Positions 12,069 to 23,408 of a stretch of 64,000 nucleotides of DNA are shown here, piece after piece. Under the pieces are notes generated by a model. That model did no database searches. It saw nothing but the letters and a program-made list of their open reading frames with translations, and had not been told where the DNA came from. A program made the position numbers and the translations under genes. Position 1 is the first letter of the stretch; each line of letters begins with the position of its first letter. This DNA comes from Salvator merianae (lineage: Eukaryota > Chordata > Lepidosauria > Squamata > Teiidae): positions 25,468,175 to 25,532,174 of the forward strand of contig QVOM02000073.1 of assembly GCA_003586115.2 (NCBI GenBank). Direction: 5' to 3'.

Positions 12069-12620
12069 TTACAAGATGCCAAGAGCTCTTAAACATGATG
12101 ACAGTAAGCAGCCTAACACTATAGAAGCCTTGAAAATATTCCCAAAATGCCAATCAAGAGTTGTGTTAATATGTACAGTAGTGTTGGATGAATCCTCCTC
12201 ATCCTCACCAACCACACCACTATTTGACTTTTCTCCTGATCCTTTTCCATCTTTATCCTTGTATGATGCCTTGGATGATGAAATAGATACCTTAGCTATT
12301 AGTGCTTGTTCTGATAAAAGCCCTTCTTCTGAAGAGCAATATAATCCTGAATATAACACTATATTATATGATGGCTTAATGCAATTAATCGATGATGGTT
12401 GGGAAAAAGGGAACAGTATATTGAAATTCTGATCACCTTTCCCACGTATAATTTCTTCTGAGAATGTAACCGTGTGATTTTCCCACTGTATGATTTTCCA
12501 TGAGAATGTAACAATATTAGGCAAATCAACGTCATTATAACCTTTAGATAAGATAAATGAAATGTAACAAGAAAAATTCACAGACCAACTCTGAAGGTTC
12601 TCAGGACCAATTCTGAGCAT
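12069..12620 (-). other. Open frames on both strands, possible retroelement remnant
   Basis: The minus strand is open for 183 codons here, and the plus strand is open for 118 codons at 12076-12432. The plus product is acidic and Ser-rich ('DESSSSSPTTPLFDF'). I recognise neither product. A purine run (gggaaaaagggaa) at the end of the plus frame and LTR-like signals just downstream suggest a worn retroviral 3' end on the plus strand, but no Env, RT or Gag motif supports this. It is reported as unassigned. Confidence 0.25.
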
Positions 12621-12631
12621 TTACTTATATT

Positions 12632-12861
12632 GTGAGAAATGCTCCTGAGAAACTAAAAAGGGCGGTAGAACAGTTTCTGCTTGTCTATCTCCTTTGTTCA
12701 TTAATCAACCCGAGATGTAACCATAAGCATTGTTTCTGAGACTGAGGTCTTGTATATATTAACCAGTCTAGCATGTAACAAGTAAGGATCCTGATAATAA
12801 AGCAAGAATACTCTTGGCAATTGTCCGCCTGCGTTTCTGCTGCACTTGAGGGGACCTGCAA
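12632..12861 (+). repeat. Possible solo LTR or LTR remnant
   Basis: A TG-to-CA bounded stretch (tgtgagaaatgctcc ... ggggacctgca). It contains a TATA-like gtatatatta near 12750 and an AATAAA at about 12795, followed by a GC-richer tail (ttgtccgcctgcgtttctg), the U3-R-U5 order of a short LTR on the plus strand. No target duplication or partner LTR was found, so the boundaries are uncertain. Confidence 0.3.
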
Positions 12862-12970
12862 AATCTGTACAACATGTAGTATATGAAAGCATTTTTCTAG
12901 AATACACAAATCCTTCTATTGCTGGAGCATACATGAATTGAAGGGAAGTTGATGCAAGTTACCAGAAACA

Positions 12971-13540
12971 GGGGCCTTGCTGCACTCATGTTCTATCTGG
13001 ATTAAGATCCTCCATAGCTGGCTTCTGGGCCTCATTAGTCTGCACATTAGTGTGCATCTGTGAGGCCCTGCCCACCACAGATATGCTCTGCCCGCAAAGG
13101 ACGGATCGTGCTTCAGATCTGGGGGGCCTTGATTTGGCTCACTGGCAGACCTGTTTAAATAGGTCTACCGGGGAACCAGCAGGGCCTGATCCAAAACACA
13201 GAAGTGTGCTGAAGGCCAGTTTCAGAGCCAGGGGACCTCCAAAAGCTCCACAGGCCAGGGGAGCCATTGTGTCAGGTCCCTTGTTGCACTGGCGCAGTGG
13301 GTCCCGTGGTATACCAGACTATAGGGGCATGCTGTCCACATACTTGCAGAGATCTATTGGTAGACTGGACCAATCCGCTATTTGGGGCCTCCTGATCTGG
13401 TCTACACTCTTCCTATGTGGATGGAGCATACAAGCAGGGGCAAGGTCTCCCCTAGACCACAACAGCAAGCAGAAGAGAGGCTTCTAATACACTTGCTGGT
13501 CCCGTCCGCCAGCAAGTGTGGAATCATCCCTAATAGAATA
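12971..13540. mobile_element. GGGCC-family element, right end uncertain
   Basis: It begins GGGGCCTTGCTGCACTCATG and shares interior blocks with the elements at 7366 and 41598 (for example 'ggtctaccggggaacc' here against 'ggtctactggtaatcc' at 41.9 kb, and 'aaaacacagaagtgtgctgaagg'). A 145-codon open frame (13050-13487) lies within it but has no transposase motif and is not a gene. Confidence 0.4.
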
Positions 13541-15776
13541 GTTTAGTTGTGCTCTACTAAAGGCTTTTTGAGTGTCACATTACTGAAGTCCACAAGAGCG
13601 AAGACTTCATTTTCTAAAATGGACTATTTTTCTATAACAAATGAAGAACTTTAATGCAGGGTGTGGTAACGGTACTGGCGTATCTTAAATGACTAAAGAT
13701 ATCTGTACATTTTAGCACTGAAGGAAAGGCGCTTTTCGAGTTAAACTGCTGCAGTGGCTGTTATTTAGTCAGAGAATGTGATAAGCAGCAATCCAATAAG
13801 CAAACATTCATAAAAACAGATCCTGCACTTGTTGAATGTTTCTTGTTCATTATGTGCCATGTCAAGACTGTATCTATAACAGATGGTCTGTTTGACAAAA
13901 TCAGTGAGCACCATCAGGCAAAACATTTCTTCAGTATCAATTCCACACTCAATGGCCCTCTAAAAACTGAACCCAGAAATATGACGATTTGGACAGGATG
14001 ACAGCTGGTCAACATGAATCAATTCCTGGGTGACTCATGCTAAGACCCTGATTTGGTTCTCACAGAGATGCTTAAAAATGGCAAGGTGCATAGTAGCAAT
14101 TCCTGTAACTTTTAAGAATTTTAACATCAGAATTTGAAACTAGAACTGATTTTAAAAAGTACATCTAGTATTAAGTTATATTACCAACATTAACTTCTAG
14201 TATCACTGAACTGAAGAGATAGATGGTAGAATGAGTGGAATCTGAGTTATAAAAGAAAATGTGAAAATAGCGTATTTTTGGCACGCTGAAGTGCAGGAAA
14301 GTGCATAAACACTAATAAGGGATGTTTGTTAAGCCTGTGAGAATAAGTTCCTACAGCATGGAAAAGCATGGAAAATACTAGTATTCTTGTAAATTGATTA
14401 TTAATTCAGAATTAATCTTATATTTTTAAAGAAACACGATCCCTTCCTGCACTAGGCTTTATTCCAAATCATATCTCAGAACAGACACCTGCCATCTGCA
14501 TGCTACTGTGGAAAGGGCCTTGGTCGATTCCATAACAGTATTTCAAAATGTTGTATCAAATACTAAATGCTATCTACCACCCAAAAATATTTTAGATCAC
14601 CCTAAAGCAAGACTCATTGTTAAGCAGCGCATAGATGTTCATCTTTCCTTGAGACTGGACCCCGACTTTTTCCACCATTTGTATTGGTGTTGCCTTCCAG
14701 CTGCTATTTAGCACAGCTCAGATGCACTTAGGTGTGAGCCTAAAATCTGATAGGAATTTAGACTAGTCTGAATTTTGTGAAATCAAAGTATCCAATTTTT
14801 CTAATTCAATGTCTAATGTAACAAAAGTTAAAACTGGACCAATATAACAGTAGTTTTGGACACAGCCCATCTCCAGCAGTAAGAAACACCCTGCATTTTT
14901 GTTGTTAGTGATGGACATAAATGGCTTCTGTGGACCAAAACATGGTTTGAGATGCTCTACCCTTTTCTCACCATATTCCTCTTTCTGGGTCACTGTTCCT
15001 TAGAAAAAGCTAGAATCCATGCAGAAGGAAAGCAATACACATCAACTATGCTGCTCACATGTTAAAGCGATGCCTTTTAAGAGGTGATGATGAAGTTACA
15101 GGAACTATAGTGGCTTTCAACAAAACTACAAGCATTCTGTATCTCAGTATTTAGCATTACAGCTTACAAATAAGAATTCAGGCTGAGCTAGATATGACTC
15201 TAAATTCAAACAAATTTAAATAAAGCAATTTTAAAGTCTCTAAATGCAGACTTACATCCAGAACGAGAAAAAGCAGGCCAGTACAGACAGCAAATGGTAT
15301 GAAAACAAAGGAATGATGCATTTGATTTGATTTTCTTTAAATTCTCTCAAAAAAGTATTTCAAGCCAGGAGCTCTGAACACATGCAAATATAGCTTATAA
15401 ATGAATAAAACTGTGTTTTCAGACAGTTACATAAGTGGGCAAACAGAGCATGTACATGAATAACAAGCATGAGCTGCCAACCCTTTAGCAAATTAAGTCT
15501 ACTATTTTGTCTTGTTTCCCAAAACATACTGTTACCAAAGACCTGGTTTCTGTTGATCCACTGAAGCAAAGAAAGAACACTTTCTTAAAATTATTTTGAT
15601 AATTCACACATACATTTTTAGACAATTTTTTGTAAAGCACAACAAATATTATTGGTATCTGCTAAACCATTTACAGTGAGCATCAGTTTCTGCACATTCT
15701 GTCAAAGCAGGTCTTGCAATGTCACTAATCTATCCTTTAGAATACTTAAACAAGGCATTTCTGAACTTAACACAGA
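13541..15776. other. Unannotated intron sequence with a short GGGCC-family fragment
   Basis: Mostly AT-rich sequence with no exon. Around 14445-14525 the string 'cccttcctgcactaggctttattccaaatcatat' followed by 'gacacctgccatctgcatg' repeats the arm of the MITE at 30585, so a fragment of that family is present. Nothing else is recognised. Confidence 0.4.
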
Positions 15777-16357
15777 GGGCCTGTTGGCACTGAGCGAGTG
15801 GAATGTTCTTGTCCGTTCGCTAGAACGGAGCGTTCGCACTGCTGCCGGCACGCGCCTCACCCGATCCGAACCACTTCGTACCTGATTCGAACCTGATGTT
15901 GGGTAAGGCAAGACAAGTAAAAGCTTGTCTTCATCCCGATCTGCGCGATGGAGCGAAGATTGGGCACGGTGGTTTCGCACTCCCAGCTGCGCATGCGGGG
16001 TGCGAAGTTTTCACATCCGGGTGCGAAGGTTACACATCCGGTGCGATGTTTACATACCCTGGTACGAAACCTCGTGCCCGGGATAGCCCTTTCGGCATGG
16101 CAGCCTGCCTGCCATTACGAAGCCAGCTTCGTAACGAACCTCTGGTTACGAACCGGAGTGCGACGCTACGAAGCAGGGTATGATGGTACGGAGTGCGGTA
16201 ACGAACTAGCGGCTGCCATTCGCACTGTTCCCGCTGCTGGTCGGCTTCGGGTCCATTCCTCTGGCCGGGAGTGCGAATGGCACCAAGCGTTCCCCAACCC
16301 CTCCGGTTCGAAGCCAACTACTGGGAACGGTCTACCGAGCTCAGTGCGAAAAGGCCC
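15777..16357. mobile_element. CpG-rich GGGCC element, copy A
   Basis: A 581-bp unit with ends GGGCCTGTTGGCACTGAGCG and, reverse-complemented from the right, GGGCCTTTTCGCACTGAGC. It is collinear and clearly homologous with the element at 17790-18346 through most of its length (for example 'gtaaggcaagacaagtaaaa', 'cggctgccatt', 'gaagccaactactggga'). It differs by internal gains and losses, including an extra 'cacatccgg' repeat block. CpG density is high compared with the surroundings. Open frames on both strands (15896-16367 and others) reflect the GC content; no transposase is seen. Confidence 0.75.
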
Positions 16358-17420
16358 AAATTCATGAAAGGATCCAGTCGCCTCTCTTCTGCGTGGTGGA
16401 CCTTGTTTAAGGGACGTCATGCACACTGCTAGTACAATCTGTCCACTTTTTAAAAAAAGGTCTACCAGCAGTTTAGCACTGTGCAAACTGGACCACAGAG
16501 GCATGCAAATGGGGTGCATGCCTCCATGTTCTGATTTAGTGGGGGACCCAGTTCAGTGATACACCAAACTGTGCTACTGAAACATGTCCCCTGGAGCTCT
16601 GGAGAGAATCCAGAGGCTGGCTGCAAGGATTGTGTGATCTTTGGGGCCAGCGTAGGGGCTGTACCAGAACAGCTGTCCAAATGTAGACAAGCTTATTCCA
16701 AAACAGCTGGCCCCCTTCAGCTGCTGGACCGCTCCAGCTTGACCCAGTCTGACTGGAGCAGTCCAGAGAAAGTAAGTGCAGAAACGACCTAAGGTTGTGT
16801 TCACTATATTTACATTTACAAAAATAAGCAGCTCAGAAATGCCTCAGAGCCAGTAGCATGAAGCCCTGGTGTTATCATTCTATATCTAATCCACCTTTCC
16901 CAGCCTTTTGTTCATGGAAGCGGGAGAAGGGCAGACTGTCATGTGAACAGTCCAAACAGTCCCCACTGTAAACCACCTCTAAGCTCCTTCAGAGGTGTTT
17001 TATTTTACTGCATGTGATCACAGTCTTTCAGTGCAATCCAAACTTCCAGGCAATGCCATACAGAGGCAGCATTGGCCGAAACAGAGTTAGGACATGGTAG
17101 AATTTAAACATGAGAAAAACATGGCCTAGACTGCAGTAGGATTTTGCTGCACAATGTAAATATACTATTACAGGATTCAGTGGGCCATTTAAAAATAAAA
17201 ATGAAAAAAATAGCATATAGTAAATGCCTAGTATGTATCTATTACTTTTCATACTAAGGGAGTGACAAAGAAAATGGAGACTAATCAGCCTGATACTGCA
17301 GTTTCCCCATCCTTTGGCATTATAAAATGTTCATAAAAGGCAAAGGACTTCTGGCTGCAACATGGTGTAGTAGCTACCTTGGTCTACAGGGTAGTCATCG
17401 TGGTGCATCCTGAGACACCT
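16358..17420. other. Probable further GGGCC-family fragment and unannotated sequence
   Basis: At 16771-16792 the string 'gtaagtgcagaaacgacct' is a right end of the GGGCC/TTTCTGCACTT family, so an element likely occupies much of 16.38-16.79 kb. Its left end was not resolved. The rest is AT-rich intron with nothing recognised. Confidence 0.35.
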
Positions 17421-17789
17421 GGGGCCTGTTCACACTTAGCGAGTGGTACGTTTCAGGACGCACATTAGAATGCAGGATCCACACGTGCAAACAGCCCCAG
17501 CTGACCTGAAATCTACCAAAGCCCACCTGATGCTTACCTGAATCCAACCAGCTGTGGTCAACTAATTTGTAGTCTCCAATCCAACCCGCACGATCGGATG
17601 AGGATCAGGGAAGGTGCGTTCGCACCATTTCCGGATTCAAAATGGCGGCAGGGTGGGACCAGTCTGCCAGTTTGCACCCCAGTTTGGACCTTGGGGTCCA
17701 GACCCTGGTGGCCTTTTCAGACACAGGTTCGAACACAGACCCTCTGGGTTCAAACACAGCTACTGAACTAGTACACTCCCATTCACAAT

Positions 17790-18346
17790 GGGCCTTTTCG
17801 CACTGCAGCGGTGGAACGTTCTTGTCGGTTCGCTGGAACGGAGCTTTCGCACTGCCGCGGGCGCGCGCCTCACTCGATCCAAACCACTTCGTACCCGATT
17901 CGTACCTGATCCTGGGTAAGGCAAGACAAGTAAAAGCTTGTCTTCATTCCGACCTGTGCGATGGAGCGAAGATTGGGCACGGTACTTTCGCACTCCCGTC
18001 CGTGTTTGCAATGGCGGCCGGGCGTGGCTGGCGCAGCTGCGCATGCGTGGCCGAAGCTTCATACCCGGGTGCGAAGTTTTCACACCCGGGATAGCCCTTT
18101 GGGCATGGCAGCCTAGCTGCCATTACGAAGCCGGCTCCGTAATGAGCCCTCTGGGTACAAAGCGGAGCTCGATGGTACGGAGTGTGGTACCGAACTAGCG
18201 GCTGCCATTTGCACTGTTCCCTCTGCTGGTCGGCTTCAGGTCCATTCCTCTGGCCGGGAGTGCGAAGGGCAGCCAGCATTCTCCAACCCCTCCGGTCCGA
18301 AGCCAACTACTGGGAACAGACTACGGAGCTCAGTGTGAACAGGCCC
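17790..18346. mobile_element. CpG-rich GGGCC element, copy B
   Basis: A 557-bp homolog of the 15777-16357 element in the same orientation. The ends are GGGCCTTTTCGCACTGCAGCG and, from the right, GGGCCTGTTCACACTGAGC. It keeps a 'gtccgtgtttgcaatggcggccgg' type segment lacking in copy A. No transposase and no clear target duplication were found. Confidence 0.75.
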
Positions 18347-18469
18347 ACTGTGTCCAGCACTGGTCAGCTTGTGGAATGTTCCAGCGCTGACAGGTGCGAA
18401 GACCTCTCTCTGTACCCAAACCCTACTGGCCCGGACCTTGCTAGTTATACTGTTATACCGTTGTATCAA

Positions 18470-19556
18470 ATATGATACAAATATGGGATTGACAGGACAA
18501 CTGTTAGGTGGATTCATAACTGGCTTAGTGATCGTACTCAAAGAGTGGTCATAAATGGCTTCACATCCGATTGGAAGATTGTCTCGAGTGGGGTACCGCA
18601 AGGCTCTGTCTTGGGCCCATTGCTGTTCAACATTTTTATAAACGATCTGGATGAAGGTGTCGAGGGGACGCTGATCAAATTTGCAGACGACACAAAGCTA
18701 GGAGGGGTTGCTAACACTAGGGAGGAGAAGGAGAGGATTCAAAAGGATTTGGACAAGCTTGAACAGTGGGCTGAAACTAACAGAATGACATTTAACAGGG
18801 AGAAATGCAAAGTTTTACATCTGGGTAAGAAAAATGACAATATCCAATACAGAATGGGGGGAATCTCGCTGAGCAGCAGCACATGTGAAAAGGATCTGGG
18901 TGTACTAGTAGATCATAGATTAAACATGAGTCAACAGTGTGATGCAGCTGCAAAAAAGGCAAATACCATCCTGGGCTGTATCAAGAAGAGTATAGAGTCT
19001 AGATCACGGGAAGTAATTGTCCCACTTTACTCTTCCTTGGTCAGACCTCATCTGGAGTATTGTGTCCAGTTCTGGGCATCCCAGTTTAAAAAAGACATTG
19101 ACAAACTGGAACAAGTTCAGAGAAGGGCGATCAAAATGGTGAGTGGTCTGCAAACCATGTCCTACGAGGAACGGTTAAAGGACCTAGGAATGTTTAGCCT
19201 GCAGAAGAGAAGACTGAGAGGAGACATGATAGCTGTTTTCAAGTATCTGAAGGGCTATCACAGTGCAGAAGGATTGGCCCTATTCTCAGTTGCACAAGAA
19301 GGAAGGACTAGAAACAATGGGATGAAACTTCAAGGGAGTAGATACAGGCTAGATATTAGGAAAAACTTCCTGACCGTAAGGGCAATCAGTCACTGGAACA
19401 GGTTGCCACTGGAGGTGGTGGGCTCTCCTTCGCTGGAGGTCTTCAAGGAGAGGCTGGACAGTTATCTGTCTGGGATGCTTTAGTGAATCCTGCATTGAGC
19501 AGGGGGTTGGACTCGATGACCCTAGAGGTCCCTTCCAACTCTATGATTCTATGATC
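18470..19556 (+). mobile_element. 5'-truncated young CR1 LINE
   Basis: An open frame from the RT core to the natural C terminus (18545-19483, 312 codons) begins near 'VINGFTSDWKIVSSG'. It contains 'GVPQGSVLGPLLFNIFINDL', the catalytic 'KFADDTKLGG' and the post-RT 'LVRPHLEYCVQFWA' and 'RRLRGDMIAVFKYLKGYH'. The 3'UTR ends in ccaactctatgattctatgat, the CR1 3' microsatellite. The endonuclease and the N-terminal RT are missing through 5' truncation at about 18470. The protein differs from the copy at 42822-44087 at about five positions over the shared length, so the family moved recently. Confidence 0.9.
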
Positions 19557-19571
19557 TGCGAACGGGCCCCT

Positions 19572-22500
19572 GGCGTCCAGCAACAGTTCATGGCTTATTC
19601 CATGAGAACAACAGGTGCACAGTGAGACTCCATTGTGAGGTCTTACTTCGATATTTCTAAACTCTGTGCAGGTTACTTGGGATCAATATGCAGTTTAAAA
19701 AGATCAAAGTCTTGTTTTGATCCAGAACCACTCCAAAGCCCCATCAATCATAGGTCCCACTACTAGATTCACCTGCTATTATATTCTAAGATAATTAAGT
19801 CATATTAGTTTATTTGTTCCAGATATACTCTTGAGAGAGGTTTTTCTGTGCCAAAATATACTGACTTCCTTCAAACTTCCAATTTTATTTTTTTCTGGAT
19901 AATTCTTTTTATGAAATATTTTAGCGACCTCTCCCCCCCACCCCAACATCGACTCTGAGTTGCCACCATCACTCTTTGTAACAGAGTTCTCTACTCTAAG
20001 TAGCTTTATATAGGATTGTAGTAAAGATATGGTGAACTGGTACAGATTCGAACCTGTTCAAATTGAACATGGGTGTGCAAAAGACTTGAGTTCAAACAGA
20101 ACAACCTGCCTGTTTGAAAACTGAGTTAGAATTTGAAAATACCAAAAGGGTCTTCAAATGAACCTACTGAACACACCTTGTTTGGTCTGAGGTTTAAAGG
20201 TGTTTGAAAGGTTCACATTCGAACTGAGCATCCTGCCTTTTCAAAGAAAAAAGTCCGAATTTGAACCGAAGAAAGAGGTGTTCCATTGACTGAATCCTCC
20301 TCATTTCTCCCTATCAGCTTTGCTTTTGCTTTCATTGCTGCATTTATACAATATGGTACTGCGTACTACTGCAGTACCTCATTAGTGTATGCAACAGTAG
20401 CATTTTTAGTAAGTATATGTATGAGCTGTATGATGGGGGATCTACATAAAGGAAGGAAGACATCCTCACTGTTGTGTGGACATTTTAAATTTGATAAACT
20501 GATTTTTCAGCAAGGAAAATTTGGAAATAGGTGCACAATGTTGTATCTATATTATTTATAACACAGCTTTATCAACTGTCAACATTTGTGACAAAATGCT
20601 GCATATAATTTTTAGATTCACTTAAATTCTGTACCACTTCACAGAACTGTTCAAATGTCTATAACTATTACAAACCACAACACAAAATATAATGCTAAAA
20701 TAATCAATCACACAACCCAAAAACAACAATAGGAGTAAGAATGGATTAGATCAACAAGAGCTTCCTCTGCGAAGAAAGCACTTTCTCTAGAGGAGAATAC
20801 ACTCCTTCGGATCCAGCCCAGCACAAACAAATTCATTAGTGCCTGGTTTGTCTCTTTTGAAAACACCTGTTTCACTGCACAGTTAAATTGAATACACCCT
20901 ACAAATTCATTTAACATCAGCAAAGTTTCTGTAATTTTAGTTTGATTAAGCATTTATAGTTTAAAAGAATCCTTTATTCAGAATAGTATTTTCCATATAA
21001 AACATATTTGACTTCTCAGTGTATAACAGATGTACAAAACAGTTTGCATTTTACAGTCTATTTTGCAATATTTGGCCATGGCTACTTAGTACAAAGAAAC
21101 ATTTATTTTTTACAGTATTTAATCAAACATGTATACTGTCCTTCCAAAAATCACTAGGGTAGTTTATAAAAGTCAAATACCATTACAAAAATTTGAAACA
21201 GCAGATAAGACAAGTAATTGAGCAATATACATTCTAAGACTAAACCCCACTAACAAAGGAGCAAAGGTGGTTAAAGCTTTTCAGTACTCAAATTACATGT
21301 CCCTAGACATCTTCCAGTAATCCCTGGCTATGACAAAAGGGTATTTCTTTGAGATTATCTTAAAAGAGGCCAGTGAGGGTGATCTGGGTCACAGAAGCAT
21401 CGATAAGCATGGGGACCACCAACTGGTTCTCTTATTTTTATCTTCAGGCCCTAGACAGGGCTGGAACTATGTAGTCCACAGGAATGGCTGCTAGGGAGCA
21501 ACCAACCAGGGACCTAAAAATCCAGATGGCAGTGGGCAGTGAGTGGCAAGCACTCATTGCTATGTAGGGGTTCTTCACGTATTCTGTCAAGCAAGGCATC
21601 ACAGTATTTTCCATGCTATTCTAGTAAGTTAATTGAAAATATCTAGGTCTCAACTTATCATAACCTCCAAGGGCCAATCTGCACTTTTTGCTAGCAAGCA
21701 TCAAGGACACTTGCTAGCAAAGTGCATTTCAATGTTGGTCCTGATCACTCCTAGCTGTAGAGCACAAATTTGTGCTCCACACCTTTATCGGGAGCTGACA
21801 GCCAGCTCCCGGTAAAGTGCATCCTCAGTTATCTTGGCCAGTGCCATGGTAAGCATCAGGCAAGGCTATCAGCATTCACACTGTGAATGCTGGTAGCCTG
21901 CTTCAGGTAAGGAACATGTACACTTATTGAGTAAAGAAAATAAAAACCGTTGTATGTCATTGCAGTTTGTCTGAGCTAGCTGCCCCAACAAGCTTCACCA
22001 CCACCAGCTTTTCCGACTCTAAAAGGAACCGTAGGACTCCAGACATTGCCTGCATTATTGTATATTGCTCTGTTGTTCAATATTATTTTACTCTATTCTG
22101 GTTATGGTTTTATGAAAGAAATCAATAATCCTTTCTGCAGTACTCAAAGAACCTTCCAGAAGAAGAAAAAAATCCATTCAGTTGAATTTAAACAGAGCAG
22201 GAGAATACTGTTTCGCCTTGTTTTTTTGCAGAAGCTTTATGCAACAGGAACAGCATACAGATAACCTAGGCTACACTTTACAATGAGGATTCTTCATTTA
22301 TTTAAAGATAAGGGTTTCCCCCCTCTACATATACTTTTTATGACTCTCAGCTTATCGCAGTTTATTGTTCTCCAAAGAACCACAGCAAAGACATAGTTAA
22401 GCAGTAATTATAGAGCACAGAGTGATGCTTCACCATCAAAATGTCAAGTGATGCATCAAGTATTGAAACATCATTCTGTTCTCGAAAAGTCAATCCAATT

Positions 22501-22848
22501 AAAAAAATAATCAAAATGAAATCCTGTACTTCAGTTCTCTTATGATTTATGAGTACCATGCCTAAAATACACATTCTGATTCAAACTTTTGTGCGTTTTT
22601 TAAAACTGTTAATTTGCTGTCGGCTTATGTGCCGAACAGCAGAAAAGCAGAAGAAATAATCCAAACATAACTACCACCCCATCTTTGATATACTGTTGCT
22701 TCAAAAAATTACCTGACGCATATGCAGAACAAAAGTACTATAAAATCCAACATTAAAATCCTAAACAATCCTAAATCCATTATTAGAAGGGAAAAAAGCA
22801 AACAGCAGCATATTAATTAAGAGCAAAAAACAAAAACAAAAAAAAAGC
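19572..22848. other. Unannotated intron sequence with a GGGCC-family fragment at 21.67 kb
   Basis: At 21671 the string GGGCCAATCTGCACTTTTTGC starts a GGGCC-family fragment of about 250 bp. Its inner hairpins (ttgctagcaag / cttgctagcaa; gagcacaaatttgtgctcc; gggagctgacagccagctccc) match the style of the 27072 element. About 20045-20285 has many ttcgaa/ttcaaa words and may be another unknown repeat. No exon is seen. Confidence 0.4.
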
Positions 22849-23400
22849 TGAGCATTGTAGAGCGAAAGCTACAACCCATGCAAAATGCAGCAACCAGGTT
22901 GCTGAGTGGGGTGCTTGCTTGCATATGCGTAACACTGGCAGCCAATCAGGTACTCTGCCAGATTCAAGGTTCTGTGCTTGGTATATAAGGCCCTAAACAA
23001 CCTGGGATATACCTTGTTTGATTGCTTTCCCTGATATAGGTCAGTGAGATTGCTGAGATCCTCTGGGAAGATTCTGCTGTGGATACCACCCACGATGACT
23101 GAAAGTCATCTTGCAGTCTCTTGCAGCAGGGACTTCTCTGTGGTGGGGACTCACAATCTGGAACGCTTTCTCATCAGATGTTCGTGAGGCACCTACCATT
23201 ATATCTTTAGGTGTCCGTTGAAAACTAATCTGTTTATACAGGCATTCTCAGCATGAATGAACTTTTATATCCACATCCAGCATTTAATACCATCTTTAAA
23301 TATAGTTGTTTTTAATTGCTTTAATTTTGCTTTAATTTTTATAAACCACTTTGAAATGTTTTAATATGATAAAGCAATAAAAAATGTTTTAGATGAATAA
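22849..23400 (+). repeat. L2-like LINE 3' end
   Basis: The plus strand, with several frame breaks, encodes the terminal part of an L2-type ORF2: a block reading 'LAANQVLCQIQGSVLGIY'-like after decay, then 'DRLSPYRPVRSLRSS'-like sequence and 'SHLAVSCSRDFSVVGTHNLE'. The 3' end is AT-rich, ending in an aataaataaata tail at 23390-23408. It is 5'-truncated and dead. The assignment rests on these conserved C-terminal words, recalled from the L2 family in general. Confidence 0.6.
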
Positions 23401-23408
23401 ATAAATAG

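Larger units (their letters stand above)
17421..19571. mobile_element. Possible larger GGGCC-terminus element hosting a MITE and a CR1
   Basis: GGGGCCTGTTCACACTTAGC at 17421 and the reverse complement of the right end at about 19557-19571 (GGGGCCCGTTCGCAGATCA) look like a terminal inverted repeat pair. Between them lie the 17790-18346 element and the CR1 insertion at 18470-19556. An alternative is that 17421-17493 is a 73-bp miniature element by itself, because gtgcaaacagccccagc at about 17480-17496 also looks like a right end. Boundaries are therefore tentative. Confidence 0.3.

Noticed and set aside
15896..16367. Several open frames of 95-139 codons on both strands
   Set aside because: They fall wholly inside a CpG-rich transposase-less element and have counterparts with different phases in its sister copy.
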